Counted from the first letter of the stretch, positions 40,247 to 49,981 are shown. The stretch is 64,000 nucleotides of DNA from Streptomyces sp. NBC_00190 (GCF_036203305.1 NZ_CP108131.1:434001-498000); one strand, 5' to 3'. Made by a program: numbers and translations. The notes: generated by a model from the sequence alone, not told the origin.

Positions 40247-43222
40247 CTACCGCTTCGTGTAGTCGTCGCGGAGCGCGTCGAGGATGTGGGCCGCTTCCGG
40301 GAGGTCGGCTGCGCGGCAGCGGTCGGCGGCCGTGGTGAGGCGGGCCACCGCCTCCTTGAAGCGGGCGAGGCCGTTGCCCTCGATGAGGGCCGCGATCCGG
40401 ACCGCTTCGGCGCGTGGTACCTCGCCCTCTTCCCCGCCTTCCTCATGGGCGGCGACGGCGCCCTCCGCCTCGGCCAGGGCCTGCTCGAAGCGTTCGGCCT
40501 CCGCGAGGACGCGGGCGCGGCGGTAGTGCACGTTGCCGCGTTCGTACCAGACGGCGAAGGCGTCGGTGTCTTCCGGTACGGCGGCGAGGAGCGCGTCGGC
40601 CTGCGTCAGGTGGTCGAGGGCCGTGTCCAGGCCTTCGGGTCCCCTGGCCTGGAGGGTGAGCCGGGCGAACTCGCACATCATGTGGATGATCAGGGGCGCG
40701 TTCGGTGCCTCCGCGTGCGCGGCGACGGCGCGTTCGTACGCCGTCGCCGCCGCCTCCCACCGGTCGGCCATCGCCAGCGCGGTCGCCGCCTCCGCCGCCA
40801 CCAGGGTGAGGACCCGGCGGTCGTCCTCCTCCCACGCCGCGACGGCGTCCGCGAGCCGCAGGAACTCCTCGGCCGCGGGCAGGTACTCCCCCAGTTCCCG
40901 CAGTCCGCGCGCCAGCGTCAGACGGGCTTGGGCGAGTGCCCGCTCGTCGCCCGAGGCTGCGGCCTCACCGGCGAGGACGGATTCCAGGACGGCGACCGCG
41001 TCCGCCTGTCGGCCGCCCCGGGCCAGGACGTCGGCGAGCTGGAGCCGTACGTCGGTGGCCTCGTCGTGCGCGCCGTCCTGGTCGAACCGCGCCGCCGCCT
41101 CCGACAGGTGACGCACCGCGCCGTTCACATCGTCGAGGTGCGAGGCCGCGTGCCCGAGGAGGGCGTACGTCGGAGCCACCGCGAAGTCCGTGTCGTCGTA
41201 CCGGGCCGCGTCGGCGAGTGCCCGGTGCAGGAGTTCCACCGCCTCGGCCGGCTCCCCCTTGCCGAGCATCAACTGGGCGAGCAGGGCGCGCGGGCGCGAA
41301 CCGCGCCAGGGCCGGCCGGAGGCGTCCACGGCCGCGAGAGCGGCCCGCAGGCCCTCCTCTGCGCGTTCGGGGTCACCGCTGCGGGCGGCCAGGTCCGCGG
41401 CGAACTGGAGCGCGTTGGCCACCTGGTGGGGCACCGACAGGCGCTCCGCCTCCGCCCGCAGCGCCCCGGCGTGCTCCTCGAAGCGCTTCGTGGCGGCGAC
41501 TGTGGGCTCCGGCAGGGTCCGCTCCGCCTCCTGGTAGGCGGCGAAGGTGGCCGCGAAGAGCACAGTGAGGTACTCCAGCTCGGCCTCCGACGGCCCGTCG
41601 GAAACGGCAGCAGAGCCCGCACCGGGCACAGGGGGCGTCAAGGAGGCTTCCGCCTTGAGGAGTTCGGCCTCGGCCAGGACGGCGTCGAGGCCGGTTCGGA
41701 TCGCCTCGTGGTCGGCGTCGTCGGAAGCGCTCAGCCATGCCAGACTGCGGGCGCGCGCGGAGAGTGCGTGCCAGGGCATGCCCAGTCCCTCGTACAGCTC
41801 GGCGGCCCGCTTCAGCTCAGCGGTGCTCTCCGCGGTGCTCTCCGCGTCGCGGTCCTCCTTGGACAGCCGGAACGCACGCTGCTCGGCGAGCTCGGCCCGC
41901 AGCAGTTCCTCCGGGCCGAGCTCGTCGTCGTACGTTGCGCTGCCGTCGGCGAGGCGCTCCTCGATACGGGTCCAGAGCCGGTTCTCTCCCGGATGCCCCG
42001 CGCGACCCAGGCGGCGTGCCTCGCGCACCAGGGCGACGAAGTCCTGGGGGACGTCCGTTCCCAAGGAGGAGACGGGGGCTGCGGTTGCCGCGACGTTCGG
42101 CGCAGCGGGACGGGTGAGCGACGTACGCAGGCCGAGGGGCAGCGGCTCGGCGAGCAGCGGGCTCTGCTCGAGGCGCCCGCGGCGCACCTCCCCCACTGCG
42201 GAAGTGGCGTTGCGCGCGTCGAACGCCGTGGCGAGCCGGTCCGCCTCGGCGCGGACGTGGGCGAGGAGTTCGCCGGCGGTCCAGTTGCGTCCGGGCGGGC
42301 CGGCGACGGCCGTGTCGGTGTGTCCGTCTTCGGCGAGGCGCGCCAGCAGTACTTCGGCGCCGGTGAGGAAGCCGAGGCGGGCCAGGGGTGCGCCGGTCGC
42401 CTCGAACAGCGGGCGGTTCTCCGCGAGGATCTCCAGCCCCCGCCCCTCGTTGCGGGAGAGGGCGCAGAACTCGAGGTGGAGGCCGACCTCGTCCTGCATG
42501 CCGGTGTTGCCCCGGACGAGGCGGTAGCCGGTGAGGTGGTGGGAGCGGGCCTCGTCGGTGCGGCCGGCGCGCAGCAGCGGCAGGAGGGCGCGCGCCTGGC
42601 TCATCTGCGGTTCCTCGGTGCAGCTCATGCCCCCGCCGAGGACCGGCTGCCAGATGTCCAGCGCTCCGGCGTCGTCGCCCGAGGTGACCCTGTGCACGGC
42701 GAGGTGCCGGGTCTCGCAGGCCTCGCAGTCGCTCAGCTCGGTACGGGGGCGGGTGGCCCAGAGGTCGTAGGCGTCGGCGAGTCCTTCGCCCGTGTGGTGC
42801 GCGACGTGGTAGCGCATCGCCGCGACCGGCTGCATGCCGTGGTCGGCATCCGCGTAGCGGGTTCGCATCCGATCGATCCACCCTTGGATGGTGGCCAGGG
42901 GCATGTCGGGTACCTGGAGCAGGGAGGTCGTCACCCACTTGAATCGCCAGAAGACCTGGTGAGCCTCCCACTGGCTGAAGGCTTCGGGAGCGGTGTCCCA
43001 GAGCTTGAGCAGCCGGGCGAATACGACGGGCGACTTGCGGTGCTCGCCGGTGTACTCGTACGCCTCCATCAGCTCCAGCAGGGCGGTGACGAGGACGTCG
43101 GGCTTGTCGAAGGGTTCGGCCGCCTCGACGATCTCCTCGGCGGTGATGGTGCGCTGCAGGCCGTGGGGGCGGTCGTTGTTCTCGCGGAGCGCTTCGACGA
43201 CGGCCTCGGGGGTGTCCAGCAT
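40247..43222 (-). CDS. Large tetratricopeptide-repeat protein (991 aa)
   Basis: ATG 43222 follows the Hsp90-family stop directly (TAG-ATG), so translation is coupled. Almost wholly helical. TPR-like pairs are densest in the C-terminal half: NALQFAADLAARSGDPERAE, ALLAQLMLGKGEPAEAVELL, AAASGDERALAQARLTLARG and AVWYERGNVHYRRARVLAEA. A short Ala/Pro-rich linker (about 365-400) separates two solenoids. No signal peptide or membrane helix. TPR proteins are classic Hsp90 co-factors, but via a C-terminal MEEVD in eukaryotes; here only the gene fusion-like arrangement suggests a partnership. Confidence 0.85.
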   Translation of the reverse strand: MLDTPEAVVEALRENNDRPHGLQRTITAEEIVEAAEPFDKPDVLVTALLELMEAYEYTGEHRKSPVVFARLLKLWDTAPEAFSQWEAHQVFWRFKWVTTSLLQVPDMPLATIQGWIDRMRTRYADADHGMQPVAAMRYHVAHHTGEGLADAYDLWATRPRTELSDCEACETRHLAVHRVTSGDDAGALDIWQPVLGGGMSCTEEPQMSQARALLPLLRAGRTDEARSHHLTGYRLVRGNTGMQDEVGLHLEFCALSRNEGRGLEILAENRPLFEATGAPLARLGFLTGAEVLLARLAEDGHTDTAVAGPPGRNWTAGELLAHVRAEADRLATAFDARNATSAVGEVRRGRLEQSPLLAEPLPLGLRTSLTRPAAPNVAATAAPVSSLGTDVPQDFVALVREARRLGRAGHPGENRLWTRIEERLADGSATYDDELGPEELLRAELAEQRAFRLSKEDRDAESTAESTAELKRAAELYEGLGMPWHALSARARSLAWLSASDDADHEAIRTGLDAVLAEAELLKAEASLTPPVPGAGSAAVSDGPSEAELEYLTVLFAATFAAYQEAERTLPEPTVAATKRFEEHAGALRAEAERLSVPHQVANALQFAADLAARSGDPERAEEGLRAALAAVDASGRPWRGSRPRALLAQLMLGKGEPAEAVELLHRALADAARYDDTDFAVAPTYALLGHAASHLDDVNGAVRHLSEAAARFDQDGAHDEATDVRLQLADVLARGGRQADAVAVLESVLAGEAAASGDERALAQARLTLARGLRELGEYLPAAEEFLRLADAVAAWEEDDRRVLTLVAAEAATALAMADRWEAAATAYERAVAAHAEAPNAPLIIHMMCEFARLTLQARGPEGLDTALDHLTQADALLAAVPEDTDAFAVWYERGNVHYRRARVLAEAERFEQALAEAEGAVAAHEEGGEEGEVPRAEAVRIAALIEGNGLARFKEAVARLTTAADRCRAADLPEAAHILDALRDDYTKR

Positions 43223-45085
43223 CTACAGTTCCTTCCGGGGCTCGGAGTCGGGTGCCGCCGTACCCGTGTGGTGCATGGCGTGGGTGAGCAGGCCGATGAA
43301 GGCCCGGTTGAGCAGGGCGCTCTCGCTCGCGCGCAGGGGACGGCGGCTGAGGAGGAGGGCCTGGCCGTAGAGGGCCTCGGCGGTCGTGACCGCCAGTCCG
43401 CGCTCGGTGATGGTGATGGCCTGGCGGACCAGCGGGTTGAGATGGTTCAGGACGAGCTGGGCCCGCGGGGTCTCGTGGCGCAGCGAGCCGAGGATGTCGG
43501 CCCACAGGCCGTCGCTGTCGGCGGCGAGGCTCGACCGGGTCCGCTCGTGGCGCGCGTCGCGGTTGTCAAGGAGCAGGGCGGGGGCGGTGACGGGCTGGAA
43601 GTCGCGCAGGACGACGTCGCAGTCGTGTACGCCGATCGTCTCGCGGGCCACGGCGAGGAAGGCCGCCGCGCGCAGTTCGGCGGACGGGTCGACGGCGTCG
43701 AGGTGAGCCGTGACCGTGGCCGGGTCGAGGTCGGTGACGGCCGTACCGGGGCGGATCTCCGGCAGCCGGTGCACGAGGTCGCGGTCGTAGGTGTAGCCGC
43801 CGTTGACGACGCCCAGTCCAGCGGCCGAGGCGATGGGCGCGACCTGGCGGAACTCCTCGACGCTGCGCGTGACCAGCAGGGTCGGGTGCGTACGCGCGAA
43901 CTCCTCCAGCGTGACGTTGCCGTCGGTGGTCTCGAACGGCAGCCACGGCAGCACGATGCGCAGCAGCTCGTCGTCGTAGCGGGCGAGCGCCTTGACGGCG
44001 AGGTGGTGCGTATCGATGAAGCGGTGCAGCAGGGACGGGTCGCTGGCGGCGAGCCCGGTGAGCCAGTCGCGGATCCGGTCGCCGAGGGCGTCCCGAACGG
44101 CGGACAGGGTGCCGTCCTCGTACAGGGCCTCGCGGGAGGCGGTGGGTCGCAGGCTGGTGGTGTCGACGACGCAGCGTACGAAGAACGCCCAGTCCGGGAG
44201 CAGTTCGGGCGCCTGGTCCGTGAGGAGCATTCCCTTGAGGTGCACGCGGTGGCCGGCGCGCTGTGCCGGGCTCACGGCCGTGGGCAGGACGTAGGCGACG
44301 CCGCGCAGCCCGGCGGCCGGCAGATCTAGCTCGATCGTGTCGAGTGGGGTGAAGTCGAAGAGGCTGCGGCAGTAGGCGGTCATCGCCTCGCGGCGGGCCA
44401 GCGGGGAGCGGTGGGGCCGGTCCCACGGGGGTGTTTCGTTGATCTGGTGGGTCTCGCCGTGCGGGCCGACGACGGTGACCTCGTGCCGCAGCAGTCCGCC
44501 GTAGTGGCGGGCCAGGGAGACGACCTGCTGCGGGGTGGTCCACTCGGCGTTGTCGGCGCGCGGCGTGAGGCGGACGGTGGTGCCCGGATCGGGCACGGCC
44601 GCGGCCGGCAGGGTGCGGAGGGTGTAGCGGCCGTCGGAGTGGCCGCGCCACTCGACGGCGGGCGCTGAGGGGTCGGCGGCGGACCGGCTGACCACGGTGA
44701 TCTCGTCAGCGACGACGAAGCAGGCGAGCAGTCCGATGCCGAACTGTCCGATGAAGTCGCCGCGGGCGGCGTCGACGCCGGCGCCGTCCAGGACGCCGTC
44801 GGGGGTCCGCTTGGAGCTGCGGCCGATGGTGGCGAGGAACCGGTGGACGTCGGCCTCGGTCAGTCCGATCCCGGTGTCCGTGACGGTGAGGGTGTCGCCG
44901 GTGCGCACCGTGATGGTGGCGGGCGCGCCGGGGTCGACGGCCTGCCGCGCGGTGATGGCGTCGACGGCGTTCTGCAGCAGCTCGCGCAGGTAGACGCGGG
45001 GGCTGGAGTAGAGGTGGTGGGAAAGCAGGTCGACCAGGCCGCGCAGGTCGACCTGGAAGGTGTGGGCGGTCTCTGAGTTGGGCAC
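43223..45085 (-). CDS. Hsp90-family GHKL ATPase
   Basis: 620 aa from GTG 45085; upstream in-frame sequence is Pro/Arg-rich and unlikely to be coding. The ATP-binding GHKL motifs are complete: RELLQNAVDA (34-43, Glu35 and Asn39), DTGIG (70-74) and GQFGIG (113-118). Middle-domain features include YVLPTAVSPAQRAGHRVHLK and LPDWAFFVRCVVDTTSLRPT with REALYED. The C-terminal domain is shorter and diverged from HtpG. Likely a client-specific chaperone acting with the TPR protein encoded immediately downstream. Confidence 0.92.
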   Translation of the reverse strand: MPNSETAHTFQVDLRGLVDLLSHHLYSSPRVYLRELLQNAVDAITARQAVDPGAPATITVRTGDTLTVTDTGIGLTEADVHRFLATIGRSSKRTPDGVLDGAGVDAARGDFIGQFGIGLLACFVVADEITVVSRSAADPSAPAVEWRGHSDGRYTLRTLPAAAVPDPGTTVRLTPRADNAEWTTPQQVVSLARHYGGLLRHEVTVVGPHGETHQINETPPWDRPHRSPLARREAMTAYCRSLFDFTPLDTIELDLPAAGLRGVAYVLPTAVSPAQRAGHRVHLKGMLLTDQAPELLPDWAFFVRCVVDTTSLRPTASREALYEDGTLSAVRDALGDRIRDWLTGLAASDPSLLHRFIDTHHLAVKALARYDDELLRIVLPWLPFETTDGNVTLEEFARTHPTLLVTRSVEEFRQVAPIASAAGLGVVNGGYTYDRDLVHRLPEIRPGTAVTDLDPATVTAHLDAVDPSAELRAAAFLAVARETIGVHDCDVVLRDFQPVTAPALLLDNRDARHERTRSSLAADSDGLWADILGSLRHETPRAQLVLNHLNPLVRQAITITERGLAVTTAEALYGQALLLSRRPLRASESALLNRAFIGLLTHAMHHTGTAAPDSEPRKEL

Positions 45086-45317
45086 CTGACGGAGTCCTTC
45101 GGTGGGCGGCGGCACGGCGGGGCCGGGCGGAGACGTGAGGGAGGTGGGGCGGCTGCCCGGAGGCGGGGTGCACGGGTGCGGTGCGCGAGTGCGGGGTGCG
45201 CGGGTGCGGGGCAACGGCCCTCGGAGCCGGGGCAACTGCCGCGGGGGCGGTGGCCGGCGGGGCTTCGCAGCCCAGGCGGTCCCCCGCGGTCCCCCGGGGC
45301 CCACGCCGCCCCGCGTC

Positions 45318-46295
45318 TCAGCGTCCGGTCGACGAACGCTGCTCGCGGTAGGCCGCAGCCGGGTCGGAGCCGTTCAGGTAGTACCAGGGGAACTCCGTCA
45401 CGCGGCCGTCGGTGATGCGGAAGCACTCCCGCGCGGCGTCACGGTCCCCGGCCAGCGAGAAGGCCATCGCGAAGGTGTTGAGGACCTGGTTCCACCCTCC
45501 GCCGCGAACGAAGTCCGGGTGACGGAAGGAGTGGTCGGCGGCCTCCTGCAGGGATGCGGTGACCTCGGGCCGGCGCATGTAGGTGGAGTCCGGTCCGGAG
45601 TCGAGGGAAAGCCAGTGTTCGAGGTGGGCGATGGCGACGAGCTGGCCCAGCTTGGTTCCGGCGGGGGCGCCGAACGCGGACGCGCGGGCGAACGCGTGCA
45701 TCTCCTCCTGCGATCCGCCCCACTTGTCGCAGACCTGCTGCAATTGCTGCTGGTGCGCTCCCAGGTGGACCGGGTCGCGCCGCACCGTCGCCTCGAAGCG
45801 CCGTCGCGCGGTCGTCTGCCCGACCTGGAGACCGCGGCCGGTGATCTGGAGGCCGTACCAGGGCGAGGTCCACAGCGGCTCGCGCTCCGCCACCTCGTAC
45901 AGGTACTCCTCGGCGGTACGCAGCCGCGCGTGGAAGACCTCGAACTGCTCGCGCGAGACGTCCTTGGCCCGGGCCCCGGTCCGCGCCTCCCAGCCCCAGC
46001 TGATGTGGCGGATCCCCGAAACGAGCCGGGGCAGGGCCGCCTCGGGATCCGCTTCGAGGACCCCGGCGATCCACCGCTCCACCCCCGCGGTATCACCGAC
46101 GGCCCACAGCAGCTCGGTCCGGTCCTCGCTCTCGGGACGCGCTTCGAGAACCTCGCGTACGGCGGCCCAGTCCGCTGCCGCGGCGGCCTCGCGCACGCGC
46201 CGCACGTCGGGATCGCCCGAGTCCTCCTGAACCCGCGCGACGGGCCTACCAGCCCATTTCCCCAGCGTGATTCCCCATTGACGGAGCAACGCCAT
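45318..46295 (-). CDS. Helical-repeat hypothetical protein, paralogue of the 46833-47945 gene
   Basis: 325 aa from ATG 46295; longer in-frame starts lie in low-quality sequence. It reads MALLRQWGITLGKWAGRPVA, then helical pairs including GTKLGQLVAIAHLEHWLSL. The block HQQQLQQVCDKWGGSQEEMH followed by AFARASAFGAPAG aligns with HWQALQYWCAKWYGSNRLMM / RFARQAVRKAPAG in the divergent gene. It lacks that gene's N-terminal membrane helix. It points towards the Hsp90 gene 232 bp downstream, so may belong to the same transcription unit. Function unknown. Confidence 0.75.
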   Translation of the reverse strand: MALLRQWGITLGKWAGRPVARVQEDSGDPDVRRVREAAAAADWAAVREVLEARPESEDRTELLWAVGDTAGVERWIAGVLEADPEAALPRLVSGIRHISWGWEARTGARAKDVSREQFEVFHARLRTAEEYLYEVAEREPLWTSPWYGLQITGRGLQVGQTTARRRFEATVRRDPVHLGAHQQQLQQVCDKWGGSQEEMHAFARASAFGAPAGTKLGQLVAIAHLEHWLSLDSGPDSTYMRRPEVTASLQEAADHSFRHPDFVRGGGWNQVLNTFAMAFSLAGDRDAARECFRITDGRVTEFPWYYLNGSDPAAAYREQRSSTGR

Positions 46296-46832
46296 GCCCC
46301 CACCCCTTGTTGCGTTCGAACGAGGAGGGCATTGATCACCTCCCGTGAAGGTAGTGACTATCACGCCACACCGACAATCGCACAACCGTTTCCCGAGGCC
46401 CTCCGCACGTCGGTCGTCGGTTGCCGCGGTAGCGACGCGACCGGGCCTTGCAGATCGGCCCGGCGCGCCGCCCGGCCCCGCCCCAGCGGTCAGGTGTCGT
46501 GCAGCCGTGACCCATGCCGACAAGCGGCCGGGACGATAAGACACGACGCCCGCACCAGACCCGGCACAGCACGGTGATCACGACTGAGCGCAGCAACCGA
46601 GGGGTGGGACGGGGCTGTCGGGACTCACAGCGATCGCCCCCAGGCCGTCCGCCGACGCCGTCACTCACTCGCCCGCCGCTCACGGCGCGTGCGACGACCG
46701 TCCCCCGCCGACGGGCACAGGCGCCGCCGGGCCGGCCAAGCGGTGTGTGACCCTGCACCCCCGCTCTGACCTCGCCTTTTCATTGGCCTGGGCTATTGTG
46801 CAAAGTGATCAGTTCGGGAATTATTCCCCGCC
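46296..46832. promoter_or_regulatory. 537-bp divergent promoter region between the paralogues
   Basis: No coding frame. On the reverse strand TTGTCG (46376-46371) and TACCTT 18 bases later form a plausible promoter for the 46295 gene. The forward side carries an AT-richer patch just before GTG 46833 (CTATTGTGCAAAGTGATCAG). No clear operator palindrome. Confidence 0.35.
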
Positions 46833-47945
46833 GTGATCATCTTCCTCACCGTCATACTCGGGGTGCTTCTCATCGCGCTCTACCGCCTCTTCATCACCCC
46901 CGGCAGTGTCGACAGTTGGGCCGGAAAGCACTTCGTAGCGTCCGCCTACGGCCTTCCGCCCCGTGAGCAGCTCGACTCGAGGCGCCCCGGTCCGCCCCCG
47001 TCGGCACACCGGACACAGGAGAGGCAGGCCGTCGCCGACGCCGCGTGGGAAGGGGACTGGCATTCCGCCGAGCGGTACGTCCGGGCGGCGGGCGAGGACT
47101 GGGACGAGCGGTGGGCCCGGCTGGAGCTCCTGCAGCAGGTCGCCCGGGAGGACGACGCCTGGCTCCATGCCTGGCGCGCCGCCGAGCCCGGGAACTGCGA
47201 CGCGGCAACCCTCCACGCAAGAATCATGGTCCACCGCGCCTGGGAGATCCGGGGCAGCGGCTACGCCCACGAGGTCATGACCTCGGACATGAACCGCTTC
47301 CGCGCCATGCTTCCGGCCGCGATCGAGGAGGCCCGGAAGGCCGCGCTGCTCGACCCCGCGAACCCGGGCCCCTGGGTCGTCATGGTCACGGCAGCGCGCG
47401 GAGCGCAGTACGGCCGCTCACAGTTCAGGCCGCTCTGGGACGGGCTCGTCGCCCGCGCACCCCACCACTACGAGGGGCACTGGCAGGCCCTCCAGTACTG
47501 GTGTGCCAAGTGGTACGGCAGCAACCGGCTGATGATGCGGTTCGCCCGACAGGCGGTCCGCAAGGCCCCGGCCGGCAGTCCGCTCGCCGGGATCTACCTG
47601 CACGCGCTGAACGAGCTCACCGAACGGTCCGCCGCTGTCGCGCTGCCCGTCACGCCCATGGCCAGGAGCCTGCTGAAGCAGATCGCCGCCTCCTTCGACC
47701 GGGTCGCGCCCGACGACGAGCGCCTTCCGGTCCTGCGCCACCTGCTGGCGCACTACATGCTCCGGTCGATGATGTACGCGGCCGCCCTGGAGCAGTTCCG
47801 CCAGATCGGACCATGGTGCGGAGCCCACCCCTGGCGCGAGGGCGGGAATCCGGTCATGGCGTTCGAAACGGCCCGCGGCAGGGCCGCGAAGCTGTCCCGG
47901 ACCCGTCCCGCCCCGACACCGCACGGCCACGGGATGGCACGCTGA
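46833..47945 (+). CDS. Membrane-anchored helical-repeat protein, paralogue of the 45318-46295 gene
   Basis: 370 aa from GTG 46833, without a strong ribosome site. Residues 1-22 (MIIFLTVILGVLLIALYRLF) are one membrane helix, so the rest is probably anchored at the cytoplasmic face. Residues about 65-350 are helical repeats: AWEGDWHSAERYVRAAGEDW, ATLHARIMVHRAWEIRGSGY, ALLDPANPGPWVVMVTAARG and APHHYEGHWQALQYWCAKWY. It clearly shares ancestry with the divergent 45318-46295 protein. Similar proteins occur singly in streptomycetes as hypotheticals. Function unknown. Confidence 0.78.
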   Translation: MIIFLTVILGVLLIALYRLFITPGSVDSWAGKHFVASAYGLPPREQLDSRRPGPPPSAHRTQERQAVADAAWEGDWHSAERYVRAAGEDWDERWARLELLQQVAREDDAWLHAWRAAEPGNCDAATLHARIMVHRAWEIRGSGYAHEVMTSDMNRFRAMLPAAIEEARKAALLDPANPGPWVVMVTAARGAQYGRSQFRPLWDGLVARAPHHYEGHWQALQYWCAKWYGSNRLMMRFARQAVRKAPAGSPLAGIYLHALNELTERSAAVALPVTPMARSLLKQIAASFDRVAPDDERLPVLRHLLAHYMLRSMMYAAALEQFRQIGPWCGAHPWREGGNPVMAFETARGRAAKLSRTRPAPTPHGHGMAR

Positions 47946-48309
47946 GCGGTCTTCGTAAGTCGGGTGTTGCTGCGCGGAGAAGGCTGTCCCGCTGGGTGAG
48001 GGCCTGCTCGACCGTGGCCAGTCTCGACACGACCGGCCCCCTCCCATCAGCCGGTACTGCCGCCTGCACCCGGCTCGCGCGAGACCGCCCAGGCAGGCGG
48101 GGCCGGATGGCGTACGGACTTCTTCACGGCGGCTTCGACTTCCACAGATCCGGATCACGACTCTGGCTGAATTTCCGCTCGAAGAGGAAAGAAGAGGCAA
48201 TCAGCGCCGACCGGCCTGCTGGGCAAGGGATGGTGACGCGGCCCCGGTCAGGATGGCTGCTATCACCCGCTGATCCTCACCTTCGGCCCGACCTGGAGAA
48301 TGCCCTGGT
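47946..48309. other. Intergenic region, no gene seen
   Basis: Both strands show only shadow frames. Promoter of the rhomboid-like gene presumably lies near its 3' end. Confidence 0.4.
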
Positions 48310-49104
48310 ATGAACTCCCAGTCATTGTGGGGCCCTCTGAACAGACCGCTCCGTGCCGTGCGGGGGTACCCGCGCCGTGCGCCGCTGACCCTCGCCTACG
48401 TCTGTCTGCTCCTGGCCGGCCACGCCTGGGTCAGCCACGGGTTGTCCGCCGATCGGGCGGCCACCGTCTTGGGCTACCTCAGCACCAACCTCGACAACCT
48501 GCAAGATCATCCCTTGCCCGCACTGCTCGGCAGCGTGCTGTTCTTCGACGGCACGCTCACGGACGTCACCTCACTCGGCTTCGTGGGCACCTTGATCACC
48601 CTGGGCCTCGGTGTGTGCTGCTTCCTGGCCTGGGCGGAGTGGCGGTGGGGAAAGCTGCGCGCCGTAGCCGTGTTCCTCGGCGGGCATGTCGCGGCCACCC
48701 TGCTCACCGCTGTCGTCATCACCGTCGCGCTGCAGCACGGCTGGTATCCAGCGGCCGTGCGGCAGGCCTCGGACTACGGGGTCAGTTACGGCGCCCAGAC
48801 CGTGCTGGCGATCGGCACACTCGCCCTGCCGCGCCGGGGCCGCCTCCCCTGGGCTGCCTTCGTGCTCGCGTGGCCCCTCGGCGGCGCCGACTGGACCGGT
48901 CCGCTGCCGGACTTCACCACAGTCGGCCATCTCGTAGCGGCGGCCCTTGGCTTCGGGCTGGTGGGTGTCCCGGCTTTCAGGCGGCAGCGGGTCCGCGCTG
49001 CCGGGCCGTCTTCCGCTGCGAGCGCCTCCGGGCCGGGCCGAGGCTCCGTTCCCGAATCGACGTCACCGGCAGCCGGAACGGAGACGACACCTCCATCGGT
49101 CTGA
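48310..49104 (+). CDS. Rhomboid-like membrane protein lacking the canonical active site
   Basis: 264 aa from ATG 48310. Six or so membrane segments: APLTLAYVCLLLAGHAWVSH, FVGTLITLGLGVCCFLAWAE, AVFLGGHVAATLLTAVVITV, and two C-terminal ones with VGHLVAAALGFGLVGV. In place of the rhomboid GxSG motif it has SDYGVSYGAQTVLAIG; the late His in VGHLVAA corresponds to the helix-6 histidine. Such actinobacterial rhomboid-like proteins may be inactive or act differently. Hydrophilic Ser/Ala/Gly tail from about 230. Confidence 0.75.
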   Translation: MNSQSLWGPLNRPLRAVRGYPRRAPLTLAYVCLLLAGHAWVSHGLSADRAATVLGYLSTNLDNLQDHPLPALLGSVLFFDGTLTDVTSLGFVGTLITLGLGVCCFLAWAEWRWGKLRAVAVFLGGHVAATLLTAVVITVALQHGWYPAAVRQASDYGVSYGAQTVLAIGTLALPRRGRLPWAAFVLAWPLGGADWTGPLPDFTTVGHLVAAALGFGLVGVPAFRRQRVRAAGPSSAASASGPGRGSVPESTSPAAGTETTPPSV

Positions 49105-49567
49105 GCACCAGCGACGACGCGAGTGAGACAAGCACGGAAGCAGCGTCCCACCGCTTGTCTTCGCCCAACTCAACTACCAGACCACCGGCGAAGACGGAGT
49201 GAGACGGGACAGCAAGGCAAGGCCACCGACGCACAACTGACGGATGGCGAGCGGGAGGTCATCGAGCCGTACCCGCTGGCCGGCAGTCGGACACTCAGCG
49301 TCCGCCGGGTGAGACAACACGGAGGTCGCAGGGAATGCACCGCTCAGCAGGTCTGAGAGCCGCGTGGAAGACGGGAGGCACTAGGGACCTTGGGGGGCCT
49401 GCAGCGCTCGGCCGGTCGACAGGGAAGCGTCGGTGCGGGTGAGGGGCGGAACGGCCCGGGGTCACCCACAGGGGTGCACTACTTCCCTCATCAGAGGTCA
49501 ACGCTCGCTCTGCACTGCTGTGACGTGCCTACGTTGCACGTCCAACAATCCAGCAGAAGGACAGCTC
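49105..49567. other. Intergenic region, no gene seen
   Basis: Short frames only, none with a ribosome site or protein-like content. AT content rises just before 49568, consistent with the promoter of the secreted-protein gene. Confidence 0.4.
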
Positions 49568-49933
49568 ATGACCTCACTTACCAGGACGTTGGGCGTGGCA
49601 ATGGCCGGGGTAGTCGTGGCCGGCGGAGCGCTGTTCGGAACGGCGGTCCCCGCAAGTGCTGCCCAGTGCCCGGCCTCAGCCTCGCCCAAGACCGATGGGG
49701 CGATGGCGCATTGGGAGCAGCGTTGCGTGAAGGACGGCGGCACGAATTACCTGATCATTGACGGATGGGTCGAGGACACTCGCATGGACGGCAAGTGCGC
49801 CTACGTCACCGCCGATCCCTACTTCGATTCCGCCTCACGAACGGCCAAGGCATGTAACTCGGGCGTCCGCCAGAACTTCCACTGGGAGTTCCGCGGCGAG
49901 TACGGCGCCGATGTGCGCCTGCGTATCTCCTGA
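49568..49933 (+). CDS. Small secreted Cys-containing protein
   Basis: 121 aa from ATG 49568 with AAGGA upstream. Signal peptide MTSLTRTLGVAMAGVVVAGG, cleavage near ASAA. The mature ~85 residues contain four Cys (QCPAS, RCVKDG, KCAYV, KACNSG), probably two disulfides. Motifs such as YLIIDGWVEDTRMDGKCAYV and QNFHWEFRGEYGADVRLRIS suggest a small beta-sandwich. Common type in Streptomyces secretomes; function unknown. Confidence 0.75.
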   Translation: MTSLTRTLGVAMAGVVVAGGALFGTAVPASAAQCPASASPKTDGAMAHWEQRCVKDGGTNYLIIDGWVEDTRMDGKCAYVTADPYFDSASRTAKACNSGVRQNFHWEFRGEYGADVRLRIS

Positions 49934-49940
49934 CGTGAGG

Positions 49941-49981
49941 CGTGACCGCCTCACCGCGCTACCGGCGGCGAGGCGGTCACG
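49941..49981 (+). terminator. Hairpin terminator of the secreted-protein gene
   Basis: Perfect 12-bp arms CGTGACCGCCTC and GAGGCGGTCACG around a 17-base loop, eight bases after the stop. Confidence 0.75.

Noticed and set aside
40244..44329. 1361-codon forward open frame across the Hsp90/TPR genes
   Set aside because: Antisense shadow of two clearly real reverse genes; composition (Arg/Gly/Val-rich, no motifs) is typical of GC-rich antisense frames.
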